A DNA stretch of 64,000 bases from Geobacillus thermocatenulatus. Lineage in GTDB: Bacteria; Bacillota; Bacilli; Bacillales; Anoxybacillaceae. Where the stretch lies: assembly GCF_002217655.1 (NCBI RefSeq), contig NZ_NEWK01000001.1, positions 630,001 through 694,000 on the forward strand, written 5' to 3'. The stretch's first letter is position 1; the number at the start of each line of letters is the position of its first letter. Below are positions 32,670-41,151 of this stretch, in pieces. The notes under the pieces are model-generated. The model was not told the DNA's origin and did not search any database. It worked only from the letters and a program-made list of their open reading frames with translations. The translations under genes were made by a program, and so were the position numbers.

Positions 32670-33329
32670 ATGTTAACATTTTCGATAAACCCTACGAGCC
32701 AAGAGATGTTTGAGGTGATGTTAGAAGTAGGAACACCGACAACTAGTAGAGAGCGTGAATGGGCAGGTGTATTTTATCTTCGTCAATTAAATACTCGTAG
32801 GGGTAATTTACCTGAGGAAAACAGTTTAGGAGCCTTTGCTTACAGTTGTGAGCGTAATACAAAAATGATGTTATCTAGGAAAAAAGAAATCTGTTTACTG
32901 ATTGGTGAAGAGGAACTTGAAAGTGACTATAAAGGAATTAGTCTAGAGTATATAGCTGATGAAAAATTGGGTTTAGATGTTGATAGTTTAATAGACGATA
33001 TAGACCTTGATATGGATAGAGCTGTAAGAGAGTTTGAAGAGTTAGAGGAATTAATTGCAATAGAAAAAGGTGTAAATATTCGCAATGTAATCAGGCAAGC
33101 GTTAATGAATAACAAAGCAGCTATAAACCGTTTAGCAAAACTGAAAGATGAGTTTAATTTTGGTGATTTATTAAAGGAAATTCTAGAAAATGAAACTTTA
33201 GTAAAGGCATTAGGTCTAAAAGATAAAATCAAAGAGATTGTAATGGTAATGTGGGAACAAGACCGTAAGTTATCCGAGCCACAGTTAGAAGTTTTAATGG
33301 TTCATTACGAAAATCGTTGTTGGGCGTAG
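32670..33329 (+). CDS. 219-residue acidic helical protein, unknown
   Basis: ATG 32670 with GGAGG, 20 bp after the resolvase-like gene. It is soluble and mostly helical, with a very acidic middle (LIDDIDLDMDRAVREFEELEELIAIEKG) and a C-terminal part KIKEIVMVMWEQDRKLSEPQLEVL. The N-terminal WAGVFYLRQLN and the repeated R/E pairs do not match a family I know. It is in an operon with the genes on both sides. Function unknown. Confidence 0.6.
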   Translation: MLTFSINPTSQEMFEVMLEVGTPTTSREREWAGVFYLRQLNTRRGNLPEENSLGAFAYSCERNTKMMLSRKKEICLLIGEEELESDYKGISLEYIADEKLGLDVDSLIDDIDLDMDRAVREFEELEELIAIEKGVNIRNVIRQALMNNKAAINRLAKLKDEFNFGDLLKEILENETLVKALGLKDKIKEIVMVMWEQDRKLSEPQLEVLMVHYENRCWA

Positions 33330-33358
33330 CACAAAAAATTAGAGAGGAGTGCATAGAA

Positions 33359-34111
33359 ATGAAATATCAGGTTATTTGTGCCAAAACAGGTGAATTGTAT
33401 GTTGTAGATGTTTCGTTTACTGATGAAGAAGTAGAAAAACATTGGAAAAAGTGGGTTCCTATTGTTGATGAGGATAGTAATGATGTAGAGATAAAGCCTT
33501 ATTGGGATGACAAGCAAATAGGAGCAGGTGTGATGCGTAAAAACAAGGTAAAGGTATTTGATGGCATCCATCATACTACATTAGACGAGTATAGCATCTT
33601 TGTGAATCGGAAAACGGGTGAAGTGTATCATTACAACAATAAAGTTTATAAATATGGGGTAAAGGGCGATAGAATCTTTTTAACAAAATATCTCACTGGT
33701 GAAGAGAAGATGGTTTATGACGGTAAGAGATTTTTAACATCTTCTGGAGAGTGGTTAAGAGAAAATAAGCAGACTTTAAGTGACAAGTCCTTTAAAGGGA
33801 TTTTATATCCTAAAAATAATTTAAGATATAGAAAAATTGCTTATAAAAACCATCAAATTATAACAGCGTTATATTTCGGACAAGATGCGATAGAGTTAGC
33901 TTTAGGTGAAGATGCTGAGCACCAAATTAATCATAGAAATCTAGACAATGATGATAATCGACCTGAGAACTTAGAAATAGTACACAAGGATGAAAATAAA
34001 GAACATGCAACTATCTTTCGTAAGCTAATTAAGCAAAAGATTCAGGAGACTTTATCATCGCTTGGTGTAGGTCATTTAGCAAATAAAGCTAAAAAGGTAA
34101 AAGCTAGTTAA
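33359..34111 (+). CDS. HNH-like nuclease-domain protein
   Basis: 250 residues from ATG 33359 (GAGGAGTG upstream). The N-terminal two thirds contain short beta-strand repeats (RKTGEVYHYNNKVYKYGVKGD) resembling the recognition modules of phage homing enzymes. Near residue 200, EHQINHRNLDNDDNRPENLEIV matches the HNH_3-type core (H..N...DN...NL). This suggests a homing or nicking endonuclease or a tail-associated HNH protein. It ends the 31917-34111 gene run. Catalytic competence is inferred only from the His-Asn pattern. Confidence 0.6.
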   Translation: MKYQVICAKTGELYVVDVSFTDEEVEKHWKKWVPIVDEDSNDVEIKPYWDDKQIGAGVMRKNKVKVFDGIHHTTLDEYSIFVNRKTGEVYHYNNKVYKYGVKGDRIFLTKYLTGEEKMVYDGKRFLTSSGEWLRENKQTLSDKSFKGILYPKNNLRYRKIAYKNHQIITALYFGQDAIELALGEDAEHQINHRNLDNDDNRPENLEIVHKDENKEHATIFRKLIKQKIQETLSSLGVGHLANKAKKVKAS

Positions 34112-34188
34112 AGGTTAAGTAGACAAGAAGTGGTTGTGTAAAAGGTGTTCTGATGGTTAAGTATAAAAAGTAGTTAAAGGAGTATGGT

Positions 34189-34254
34189 ATGGGTAAATTT
34201 GGTAATGAGAGATATCGAATAGTAGCAAGGTTAAAGCGAGGTGCAGATCGGTAA
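34189..34254 (+). CDS. possible 21-residue basic peptide
   Basis: TTAAAGGAG precedes ATG 34184 and ATG 34189. The second opens MGKFGNERYRIVARLKRGADR, then stops. The terminator stem (34233-34275) overlaps its last codons, so it could be a leader peptide. Support is only the SD. Confidence 0.2.
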   Translation: MGKFGNERYRIVARLKRGADR

Positions 34255-34275
34255 ATCTGGAACCTCGCTTTATTG
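34233..34275 (+). terminator. terminator
   Basis: AAAGCGAGGT/AACCTCGCTTT with an inner AGAT/ATCT stem, then TATTGTTT. Confidence 0.8.
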
Positions 34276-34297
34276 TTTAGGGTATGGATTAAAAATT

Positions 34298-34327
34298 TTG
34301 ACAGTTAAGGATCGCCAGTCGTATATT
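34298..34327 (+). promoter_or_regulatory. sigma-A-type promoter
   Basis: Consensus TTGACA (34298-34303), 18 bp, TATATT (34322-34327), about 100 bp before the 34431 gene. Confidence 0.6.
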
Positions 34328-34430
34328 TTATCTCGTTTAGAAAGTAAAAAGTCATTTTTTCGTAATAAAAGTTGCTTTGGTGTCATTAACGAGGTAACAT
34401 ATCAAACACTTTAAGGGAGGAGGGGTCGTT

Positions 34431-34700
34431 GTGGTAAAAATCTTTCAAACGGTTGGTATAAAAGAGTTAGGATGTTACGATTGGGATTTGGTAATATCGC
34501 TTGTAATTCGAAACTTCATGGGCAGGGAAGATTTTTTAGTGTTTAAAAGAACAGAAGGTGATTTGACAATAGTAGAAGATGGGAACGGAAGGTTGCTAAT
34601 GGTGATAGAAAAGGTTTTGTTTGATGAAGTTGTTTGGGCGGTGTATGAAGAACAAGATGGTATGAAATACTATACGTTCATGTTGCCGAGTGAATATTGA
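34431..34700 (+). CDS. 89-residue protein, unknown
   Basis: GTG 34431 with GGGAGGAGGGG upstream. A small soluble beta-rich protein (DLTIVEDGNGRLLMVIEKV, VVWAVYEEQDGMKYYTFML). It stands alone between a sigma-A-type promoter and the structured region that precedes the 52-bp array, so it could be linked to that locus. No family recognised. Confidence 0.55.
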   Translation: MVKIFQTVGIKELGCYDWDLVISLVIRNFMGREDFLVFKRTEGDLTIVEDGNGRLLMVIEKVLFDEVVWAVYEEQDGMKYYTFMLPSEY

Positions 34701-34802
34701 TGTTTAAAAGTACAGATTTTGTATGATAAAAAGTATAAATTTGGTTAATAACAAACGACTTTCAGTAAAAACACCACAAAGTGTAAATAAAAGTACGTGA
34801 TA

Positions 34803-34877
34803 GCTCTACTGGTAAATAGTAAGTGATCCCCTCGCTATGGGGGTACGACTTTTTACTGGCAGAGTTATTTTTGTTTC
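34803..34877 (+). ncRNA. long imperfect hairpin, terminator or small structured RNA
   Basis: Nested pairings are CTCT/AGAG, GTAAA/TTTAC, AGT/ACT and ATCCCC/GGGGGT around a CTCGCTAT loop, then TTATTTTTGTTT. It is about 70 nt. It could simply end the 34431 transcript, or be a structured RNA next to the repeat array. Confidence 0.35.
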
Positions 34878-34900
34878 AGGGAACGTGAGGCAGTCAAACG

Positions 34901-35245
34901 AATTATAAAAAGCCGGATATTTTATAAAAAATCGAACAACCGAGCAGAATGTTTTATAACGGTTCAGACATTTTTATAAAAAATCGAACTGTGGGAGAGT
35001 AGGTTTTATAAAAAGGAAGAGATTTTTATAAAAAACCGAACTGGGAGAGAGTAAGTTTTATAAAAGGGAAGACATTTTTATAAAAAATTGAACAGTCGAG
35101 TGACAAGTTTTATAAAAGTGGAGAGATTTTTATAAAAAACCGAACAAGGAGGGAACAAGTTTTATAAAAGAGGCGACATTTTTATAAAAAACCGAACAGG
35201 GAGGAGACAAATTTTATAAAACTCCAGATATTTTTATAAAACGAT
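34901..35245. repeat. 52-bp tandem array with two TTTTATAAAA palindromes per unit
   Basis: One palindrome class, followed by AAYCGAAC, starts at 34920, 34972, 35024, 35076, 35128, 35180 and 35232, exactly 52 bp apart. A second class, followed by RGNNGA-type purines, starts at 34901 (variant), 34952 (variant), 35004, 35056, 35108, 35160 and 35212. The palindromes alternate at 20 and 32 bp, close to 2 and 3 helical turns, putting all on one DNA face. It is an iteron or centromere-like site in the largest gene-free gap of the element. Confidence 0.8.
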
Positions 35246-35886
35246 AGTGCGTCTATGTCACCGATAATCCTTCAAAAAGCGAGAGTTCCTCTAAAAATAT
35301 AAAAACCTCTATTATGCTAAATTATCCCCTTTTAATAGAAAATGCTTGAACAGTCTTTTGATTTTAGTGGATTTTCTCATCTATTCCAACTTTTCATAAC
35401 CGTATGGAGTTGAGATGGATCGTAAACGTTAAAAAACGTTGATTTAGCTTTACTTAATCTGTTTTATAAGCACAAATACATAATTTCTTTCGATATTTAG
35501 GCTTGTATAAGACTGCGCTTAATTATTAGCAGCAGTCTTAAATATTCAATTAAGAAATAATTTGAATTTTGAATGGAGAAGGTTCGAATTTCAAGAGTAT
35601 GCGGTGCAGATAAAATATAGTACTTAGGATTTAATTCTGAGGATTTTGTTGAGGAAAAGGTTTGGTCTATCTTTCATTTTTTCTTAAATTTGCTTATCAC
35701 TAGGTTTACGGAATTTTTGCAGGAATAAAAACAAATCAAATCCGAAGAATAAGTCACTTATTTTTCCTAAATTCCATCAATTCCTATAAAAGAGGTGAAA
35801 AGAAGTATTATTTTAGTTGTTTTAATGGGATTAAATTATTTAGCTATTTAGAGTTTTGTAATTTGCTAAGAAAGGAGTTGGTGCAG
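35246..35886. other. gene-free region between array and 35887 operon
   Basis: No ORF is supported. It contains two AACGTT palindromes (35425-35430 and 35435-35440), a promoter-like motif at 35587 and very AT-rich tracts. Confidence 0.4.
35587..35620 (+). promoter_or_regulatory. element promoter-like motif (AATTTCAAGA / ATATAG)
   Basis: AATTTCAAGA (35587-35596), 18 bp, ATATAG (35615-35620). It lies 267 bp before the 35887 start, implying a long leader. Confidence 0.5.
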
Positions 35887-36648
35887 ATGATGATGTTATG
35901 GCAGAAATTAGGTGCAGCGTTAAAAAAGGTGCAAGGCAGGCTTAATTCGAGTGAATTAAGTGAAGAGGTAAGAGAACTAGAATTGAGCAAGCTAAAAGCG
36001 TTAACAGAAGTATTTTATTACATCGAAAATTATTTGCTCTGGCATGAGCCTAGCGATGATTTAATGAAGAAATACAATTTATGGGCAGGTAGGTTAAAGG
36101 AACCTTTAAACATGTCTAAAGATGCAGTAAGGGCTTCTAATAACAGGTTTAATGCTGAAATAGAAAGGAAAGTAGGAGAGAGCACTATTGATTCGATTGT
36201 AAATAGTAGTTCTCATGAGGAATTGAAAGGGGCAATGGAGCAGTTCCGTATCAGTTCGGGTTTACGAAACATTAAAAGGTCATATCTAGTCGATTTGTTA
36301 GCATTTTGTACTCAAAAGCATGGAGGGGGTGCTTTCAGTTTAAGGAATCCAATGTATCTAATTGACATCTTATCAGATTTGACAGCAAAAGTAGATTTAT
36401 CTCCAGAGGAGAAGTTTTTAATCTTTCAAGCGAACCATGATAGAACGAGTGCTAAATATGGGCAAGAAGACGAGGGAAAGAGAGTAATACTACGTGGGAT
36501 TTTAGAGCATGATGACGAGGCATTTTCGACTACAAAAGAGGCATTTCGTTTATATAACAGCAGTCAGATTGAGTTCGATATAGTTCTTCTTGCTATTGAA
36601 TCTGATTTAGAAACTTTGGATAAAAGTAGTGAAAGGAGAGAGGGGTAA
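35887..36648 (+). CDS. 253-residue helical protein, paralogue of next gene
   Basis: ATG 35887 (AAAGGAG upstream; an earlier TTG frame contains the SD). It is predominantly helical. The N-terminus (GAALKKVQGRLNSSEL, RELELSKLKALTEVFYYIENYLLW) is clearly related to that of the 36648 protein (KVTQSNLNKNDID, RELELRKLNALMEIVSYVKSLAWL). Its stop overlaps the next start (TAATG), so the two are co-translated. They follow the 52-bp array, so partition or replication roles are conceivable, but there is no Walker or DNA-binding motif I can point to. Confidence 0.6.
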   Translation: MMMLWQKLGAALKKVQGRLNSSELSEEVRELELSKLKALTEVFYYIENYLLWHEPSDDLMKKYNLWAGRLKEPLNMSKDAVRASNNRFNAEIERKVGESTIDSIVNSSSHEELKGAMEQFRISSGLRNIKRSYLVDLLAFCTQKHGGGAFSLRNPMYLIDILSDLTAKVDLSPEEKFLIFQANHDRTSAKYGQEDEGKRVILRGILEHDDEAFSTTKEAFRLYNSSQIEFDIVLLAIESDLETLDKSSERREG

Positions 36649-37370
36649 TGAAGACTTTAAAGATGATTGAAGAAGCTGTTAAGGTAACGCAATCTAACTT
36701 AAATAAAAACGACATTGATGAAGAGACAAGGGAGTTAGAATTGCGGAAATTGAATGCGTTAATGGAGATTGTAAGTTATGTAAAATCTCTTGCTTGGTTA
36801 AAGCAAAGTCAAGCAAAGGAGAAAATGCGTTTCTTAATTAAAACAAAATTTAATTATGAGAGGACAAAAAAAGAATTTAATATAAGTTCGATTAATGCAG
36901 TAGAGGTTTTTGTAAGTTACGCAAACAAGAAATTATTAGAGAAAATTGGAAAGGATACGGTTGATCTTATTTTGCGCGGGGAAGTAGATTCTGCGATGGC
37001 TCAGTTTAGGGCAAACACGGGACATGATCATCAGAATTTAGATTTCTTTATACCAGGGATTGCCAAGTTTCTGCCACATCCTGAAAAACACAAGTTCATG
37101 TTACTAGCAGAGTGTGAGGAGGAGTTAATCCTTTTGGGTAATTTATCTCATTTTATGGTCAGCAGCATGTTTGAAAAGGCAGACAAAACGAAATTAGCGC
37201 ACTTGCTTTACATTTTAAATAGTGAAGATAAGAAGTATGAGGCGGAAAAAGAATTAATAACTAGATTTTTGAATGGTGAGTTTGCAGAGGTAGATGGTTA
37301 TAAGCTATCTATCGAATCACAGGTAGCAAGAGTGTTCAAAGAATTAGATCAGCAGAATCTATTCATTTAA
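36648..37370 (+). CDS. 240-residue helical protein, paralogue of previous gene
   Basis: ATG 36648 overlaps the preceding stop; SD GGAGAGAGG. The N-terminal 60 residues align with the 35887 protein. A shared central pattern is DTVDLILRGEVDSAMAQFRANTG versus STIDSIVNSSSHEELKGAMEQFRISSG, indicating tandem duplication. It has no signal or membrane segment. Function unknown; probably acts as a hetero-oligomer with its neighbour. The 37387 gene follows 16 bp later. Confidence 0.6.
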   Translation: MKTLKMIEEAVKVTQSNLNKNDIDEETRELELRKLNALMEIVSYVKSLAWLKQSQAKEKMRFLIKTKFNYERTKKEFNISSINAVEVFVSYANKKLLEKIGKDTVDLILRGEVDSAMAQFRANTGHDHQNLDFFIPGIAKFLPHPEKHKFMLLAECEEELILLGNLSHFMVSSMFEKADKTKLAHLLYILNSEDKKYEAEKELITRFLNGEFAEVDGYKLSIESQVARVFKELDQQNLFI

Positions 37371-37386
37371 CGGGTGGTGATACCGT

Positions 37387-38055
37387 ATGTTCTTAAATAC
37401 GATAGAGACGTATAGACCGCCTCAAGATATTCATGTTATCAGGGGTAATTTAAACCCTTTGAGCTTTGAAGAATTGATAAGCAAATCGAAGTCACCGTAT
37501 AGAGAAGAAAATTGGGCATCTATTGCTTATTCTGTTGTTAGTTCGATACTTCGACCGTATCCAGATGAGTATATAAGCCGAATGATTAAGTCTAAAATGT
37601 CAAAGGAAGAGTTGTTATCTGTTACTGTCGGAGCTTTATCTTATAAGGTGCAGATTTGTAATAGATTTTGTTGTGAATGGACCAGAGAGATAAGGTATTT
37701 TACTAATGCAGGGTTACTTGGTGGTTTTGGCATCTTTGCAATAAAGCTAACGAGAGAGGTAGATGAGGTTTCATTATTAAGGGTGATTGGTAGTTTAATA
37801 CAGATGAAGTTTTTGAGTGATGGGATAAGTAATCGAGCGTTAATAGCGTTAATAAAACCAGATGATTCTTGGAGTTTAGTATATGCGGAAGTAAACATGA
37901 ACATAAAGCTACCATCGAGATATATGAAATCAGCCAACCTAAACATGTATTTCTTTGAGGAGCCAGATAAATTTTTTGATGGTATTCTTGGCGGTGAATC
38001 GGTAGAGAGCGTAGATCATGAGTGTACTACAATACAAATCAGATTAGCTTATTAA
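37387..38055 (+). CDS. 222-residue protein, unknown
   Basis: ATG 37387 with GGGTGGTG. The third gene of the 35887 operon. A mixed alpha/beta soluble protein (WSLVYAEVNMNIKLPSRY; FAIKLTREVDEVSLLRVIGSLIQMKFL) with a Cys pair in ICNRFCCEW near residue 95. No recognised domain. Co-transcription with the two helical paralogues is likely from the short gaps. Confidence 0.55.
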   Translation: MFLNTIETYRPPQDIHVIRGNLNPLSFEELISKSKSPYREENWASIAYSVVSSILRPYPDEYISRMIKSKMSKEELLSVTVGALSYKVQICNRFCCEWTREIRYFTNAGLLGGFGIFAIKLTREVDEVSLLRVIGSLIQMKFLSDGISNRALIALIKPDDSWSLVYAEVNMNIKLPSRYMKSANLNMYFFEEPDKFFDGILGGESVESVDHECTTIQIRLAY

Positions 38056-38267
38056 TGGATATGGACAAGTAAAAGAAAACAGGAGTTTAGGATACGGTTC
38101 TAGAGTATTAATGGTGTTGAAGACAATAAAGTATAAAAAATTCGTTAGTTACTTCGTAATAAATCAACTTATAAAGGATCGTAAAGAAGTTAGTAATTAG
38201 GTTATTTTGTTTAAAATGTGTGATTTGCTTTTAGAAGGTAGCACAATTAGGTAGTAAACAATCAATT

Positions 38268-38318
38268 AAAGGTGTCGTATCTCTCTCTGACTATAGGGGA
38301 TGACATCTTTTTATTTTT
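38268..38318 (+). terminator. probable terminator
   Basis: AGGTGTC pairs with GACATCT around a 20+ nt loop, then TTTTATTTTT. It is 210 bp after the operon; nothing else is seen in 38056-38400. Confidence 0.5.
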
Positions 38319-38410
38319 CACCTCAAATAAAGTTCGCTTTTAGAGAGGATTGGCGGAGACATTTTTCATTTTGTGTATGAAAAATTTCAAAATATGCTTT
38401 GAGAAGAGTC

Positions 38411-38444
38411 AATTTCAAGATAATTTGATGGATTTTAAATATAG
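38411..38444 (+). promoter_or_regulatory. element promoter-like motif (AATTTCAAGA / ATATAG)
   Basis: AATTTCAAGA (38411-38420), 18 bp, ATATAG (38439-38444), 23 bp before the 38467 start codon. This is the clearest copy. Confidence 0.6.
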
Positions 38445-38466
38445 TAGATAGGACATTAGAAAGATA

Positions 38467-38793
38467 ATGAAAGTTCATTATCAAGTCCAGACCAACAGCA
38501 AAACACTAAAAGGAGAGGAGGTGCAATTGGAGGTGCAATTCGAGAAGAAACTAAAACCATTACCGAAGAAGGATTACGCATTGTTACCACCGTATTTTTT
38601 CGAAGCGTTCAGCAGGATTTACTATATGATGCAACCAGAGAATCTCTCTTGTGATGGAGAGTTAAGCAGGAGACAGATTGCGCGCAGAAAAGCGAGATTG
38701 AAGGAAGAATGGCGTTTGTTAGAGCAACAGTTAGGTTATAAGGTGTCATTCAATTCATTTGAAGATGAATTTTACCGTAGGTTAGAAGGTTAG
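38467..38793 (+). CDS. 108-residue basic protein, unknown
   Basis: ATG 38467 lies close behind a promoter-like motif and lacks a strong SD, so the leader would be very short. The protein is basic with a helical C-terminal half (RRQIARRKARLKEEWRLLEQQLGY), which could bind nucleic acid. An internal in-frame GTG (38521) preceded by GGAGAGGAG is an alternative start that would remove 18 residues. No family recognised. Confidence 0.5.
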   Translation: MKVHYQVQTNSKTLKGEEVQLEVQFEKKLKPLPKKDYALLPPYFFEAFSRIYYMMQPENLSCDGELSRRQIARRKARLKEEWRLLEQQLGYKVSFNSFEDEFYRRLEG

Positions 38794-38915
38794 GTTGTGG
38801 CAGATAAATTTTATTTTCAAGAGTGTAACACAGACATTTTTTATATTAGGTAAGATTTAATAAGCATCAATCTTATTAAATCAAAAAAAAAAATAAAGAG
38901 AGGAGGGTTGTATTC

Positions 38916-39326
38916 ATGAGTACTAGAGCAATTGTCATTGATGGTCGTTGTGAGGGGAAAGGTTTTTTCGTAAGTTGTGACGGGTATCCAGCAGGTTTGG
39001 GTATTGAGTTAAAGAAAGTTTTCACTGGTAACAAATCGATTGAGCAAGTGTATCAAGAGTTAATCAATAATCGAATTGAAGCTAACCGTCATTTTGCACA
39101 GCGTACGGGTTTGTCGATACCTGTAGAGATGGTAGTTAATAGTTTTCAGGTATTAAATGCAGACATAGTAAGTGTTGCAAAGTTGTATGGAGCAGATGGT
39201 TTATGGGAACGCTATCGTATTAATGTAGAATACATTTACACGTTAAAGCATGACGGTGTGTATGTAAAAGGTTTAGAAGTTAAGAGACAGCGCAAAGTAA
39301 AGGAAAAAGAAACTATTAGGGGGTAA
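38916..39326 (+). CDS. 136-residue protein, unknown
   Basis: ATG 38916 with GAGAGGAGGG. It starts MSTRAIVIDGRCEGKGFFVSCDGYPAGLG, a beta-rich N-terminal pattern seen in small phage and plasmid proteins of unknown role, then helices and a basic tail (KRQRKVKEKETIRG). The 39333 gene follows after 6 bp, forming a two-gene operon. I make no functional assignment. Confidence 0.55.
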   Translation: MSTRAIVIDGRCEGKGFFVSCDGYPAGLGIELKKVFTGNKSIEQVYQELINNRIEANRHFAQRTGLSIPVEMVVNSFQVLNADIVSVAKLYGADGLWERYRINVEYIYTLKHDGVYVKGLEVKRQRKVKEKETIRG

Positions 39327-39332
39327 CTTATT

Positions 39333-39947
39333 ATGGGTATAAATACGAAGAGAATTTGTTTAGCCTTTCCAGATGTTAGAAGTTACATGCAAGCGTTAGG
39401 AATGCGTGTAAGTTCTGACTCAATGCGTTATAATTATCCGGAAGATGCGGAGTTAATAGTAAATTTCATGAAAGAGAACGGTTTTGTAACACCTGATGGT
39501 GACCTTGATATAAGAAAGGTAAGGGTTTTAAGAGCGATGGCGACTGGTAATAAGATCCCTGTTCGTACTCTTTACGATGATGGTAGAGATTTATCAGAGG
39601 GAGTCGATTGGGATAAAGAATATTTTAAACTTATAGCTAGTAATTCAGGTTTATTAACAGTGGATGATATTGAAGGAATATTAGAACTTGCAAAGAAGTT
39701 ACCAAATAGGAGTCCGAAATATTTAGATAATTATTTTAGAGGTTGGTCACATGAAGACGTATTCGCTGCTGCTCGTATAGTGGCTATGTTAGCTGGACCA
39801 TTTAAAGGTAGACCAGAGTTTGAATCCTTAAAAGTTTTGTATTTTGCTATTAGAGATTTAGCCGAAAGGAAGCAGGCACATTGGCAAAAGAAAATTAGGG
39901 CAGATATGAAAAGAAGAGGTACCACTTTAATGTACGGGTATAAATAA
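39333..39947 (+). CDS. 204-residue protein, unknown
   Basis: ATG 39333, 6 bp after the previous gene; SD TAGGGGG. It is soluble with several short helices, and its C-terminus is strongly basic (ERKQAHWQKKIRADMKRRGTTLMYGYK), consistent with nucleic-acid contact. No recognised motif. A strong terminator follows. Confidence 0.55.
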   Translation: MGINTKRICLAFPDVRSYMQALGMRVSSDSMRYNYPEDAELIVNFMKENGFVTPDGDLDIRKVRVLRAMATGNKIPVRTLYDDGRDLSEGVDWDKEYFKLIASNSGLLTVDDIEGILELAKKLPNRSPKYLDNYFRGWSHEDVFAAARIVAMLAGPFKGRPEFESLKVLYFAIRDLAERKQAHWQKKIRADMKRRGTTLMYGYK

Positions 39948-39972
39948 AATAATCGCTAATTGTTAATAAAAG

Positions 39973-40004
39973 GGAGAGGTTTTAAAGACCTCTCTTTTTA
40001 TTTG
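39973..40004 (+). terminator. terminator
   Basis: GGGAGAGGT/ACCTCTCTT stem with TTTTTATTT. Confidence 0.85.
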
Positions 40005-40044
40005 TTTAGAAAAACGGAATAAAAAGGCGAGTTAAAAAATCAAA

Positions 40045-40061
40045 GGTGATAAATTTTAGGT
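40045..40061. repeat. dispersed 17-mer, also at 43845-43861
   Basis: GGTGATAAATTTTAGGT is identical at both sites, each just downstream of a terminator. Related intergenic text (GGAGTTAATTT) recurs at about 43827 and 54499. Confidence 0.5.
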
Positions 40062-40212
40062 TCCATTAAAACTACATAATTAAATTTACCGAACAGACCA
40101 AACACCCTACTAAGGTTGAAGAGAGTTTATCAAAAGAACACTTTTTTATTTCGTTGATAAATTCGGATTAAGTATTAAAAATAAAGATTTTACTTGTACA
40201 GATCGAATAAAT

Positions 40213-40260
40213 GGAGTGTAGCCCCCATGTTAAGTGTAGGGTACTACACTTTTTTATTTT
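40213..40260 (+). terminator. terminator-like hairpin
   Basis: AGTGTAG / CTACACT stem with TTTTTTATTTTT. No ORF lies directly upstream, so it may end an unannotated short RNA. Confidence 0.6.
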
Positions 40261-40353
40261 TCCCGATAAATCCTCTAACACGATCATTTGTGCATCTCAT
40301 TATTCACTTATAAAAATGACAGAAAAATTTTAAAAAAGTAAAGAGATTTAATG

Positions 40354-40387
40354 AATTTCAACATCTGATGGGAGAGTGAACTTATAG
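40354..40387 (+). promoter_or_regulatory. element promoter-like motif (AATTTCAACA / TATAG)
   Basis: AATTTCAACA (40354-40363), 19 bp, TATAG (40383-40387), upstream of the 40555 operon. Confidence 0.45.
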
Positions 40388-40422
40388 TAAGTGAAAGTTG
40401 TTAAATCCTTTCATATTCATTC

Positions 40423-40487
40423 ATCACCTCCTTTAAACACATTTATCACCTCGCAGTAAACTTTCTCTCTTTCCGTACTGCGAGGTG
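40423..40487 (+). promoter_or_regulatory. leader with anti-Shine-Dalgarno sequence and strong hairpin
   Basis: ATCACCTCCTTT (40423-40434) equals the 3' end of 16S rRNA and is complementary to the AAAGGAG SD (40538-40544) of the 40555 gene. CACCTCGCAGT (40447-40457) pairs perfectly with ACTGCGAGGTG (40477-40487). It may be an attenuator or translational control leader. Confidence 0.4.
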
Positions 40488-40554
40488 GGCTTTTAAAACG
40501 AAACGGGTATTACAAATTTTTTCATACAAAAAATAAAAAAGGAGATGTATAGCA

Positions 40555-41124
40555 ATGAGAAAAGAAAAAGTCGCAGAAGCAACACCTAAAAACAGTAGAA
40601 AAAAGAAGAAAAGGATTCTTGGTATCTTGGCAGCATTTTTATTAGTAGTATCAGCAGCAACAGGTTATTGGTTAAGCGAGGGGGGTAATGATTTTATTGG
40701 AACAAAAGGAAAAAATCACATGAAAGATAACAGAGGATATGGAGTTTATGGTGATGGTAATTCAAATTCTAAAGATATGGAAAAAGTACTTCAAGAAGAA
40801 ACAAATAAATCTATGTATCACATGCATGTAGGTACAAGTGCTATTTATAAAGGGGGTGAATTAATCTGGGATGTTAAAAACGTGTTAGATGGTTTTAATA
40901 AAGATAAAGTAATTCAAGTGGATGTTGTACAAGGAGAAAAGGTATTATTCCAAAGTCCAACATTATTACCAGGTCAATACTTACCGAAAACTAAGGTAAA
41001 TTTAGACTTCTTAACCGAAGGTGAACACCGAGTTAAATCAAGATTACATGTCTACAATGCAAAGACAAAGGAATACATCAATACATTAGAAACACCATTA
41101 ATCATTAAAGTTGAAAAACCTTGA
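40555..41124 (+). CDS. membrane-anchored extracellular protein
   Basis: 189 residues, ATG 40555 with AAAGGAG. A very basic N-terminus (NSRKKKKR) precedes one transmembrane helix (about residues 21-41), giving an N-in, C-out single-pass protein. The outer part includes an Ig-like/beta-sandwich pattern (WDVKNVLDGFNKDKVIQVDVVQGEKVLFQSP ... EGEHRVKSRLHVY). The exported 41152 protein is encoded 27 bp downstream. Function unknown; probably part of the element's surface set. Confidence 0.6.
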   Translation: MRKEKVAEATPKNSRKKKKRILGILAAFLLVVSAATGYWLSEGGNDFIGTKGKNHMKDNRGYGVYGDGNSNSKDMEKVLQEETNKSMYHMHVGTSAIYKGGELIWDVKNVLDGFNKDKVIQVDVVQGEKVLFQSPTLLPGQYLPKTKVNLDFLTEGEHRVKSRLHVYNAKTKEYINTLETPLIIKVEKP

Positions 41125-41151
41125 TTTATTGAAAACAGGAGGAAGATAACA

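Noticed and set aside
34901-35245. Regular repeats considered as a CRISPR array
   Set aside because: The intervening sequences are themselves similar, the repeats are only about 10-18 bp palindromes with two classes per 52-bp unit, and no cas gene is present.
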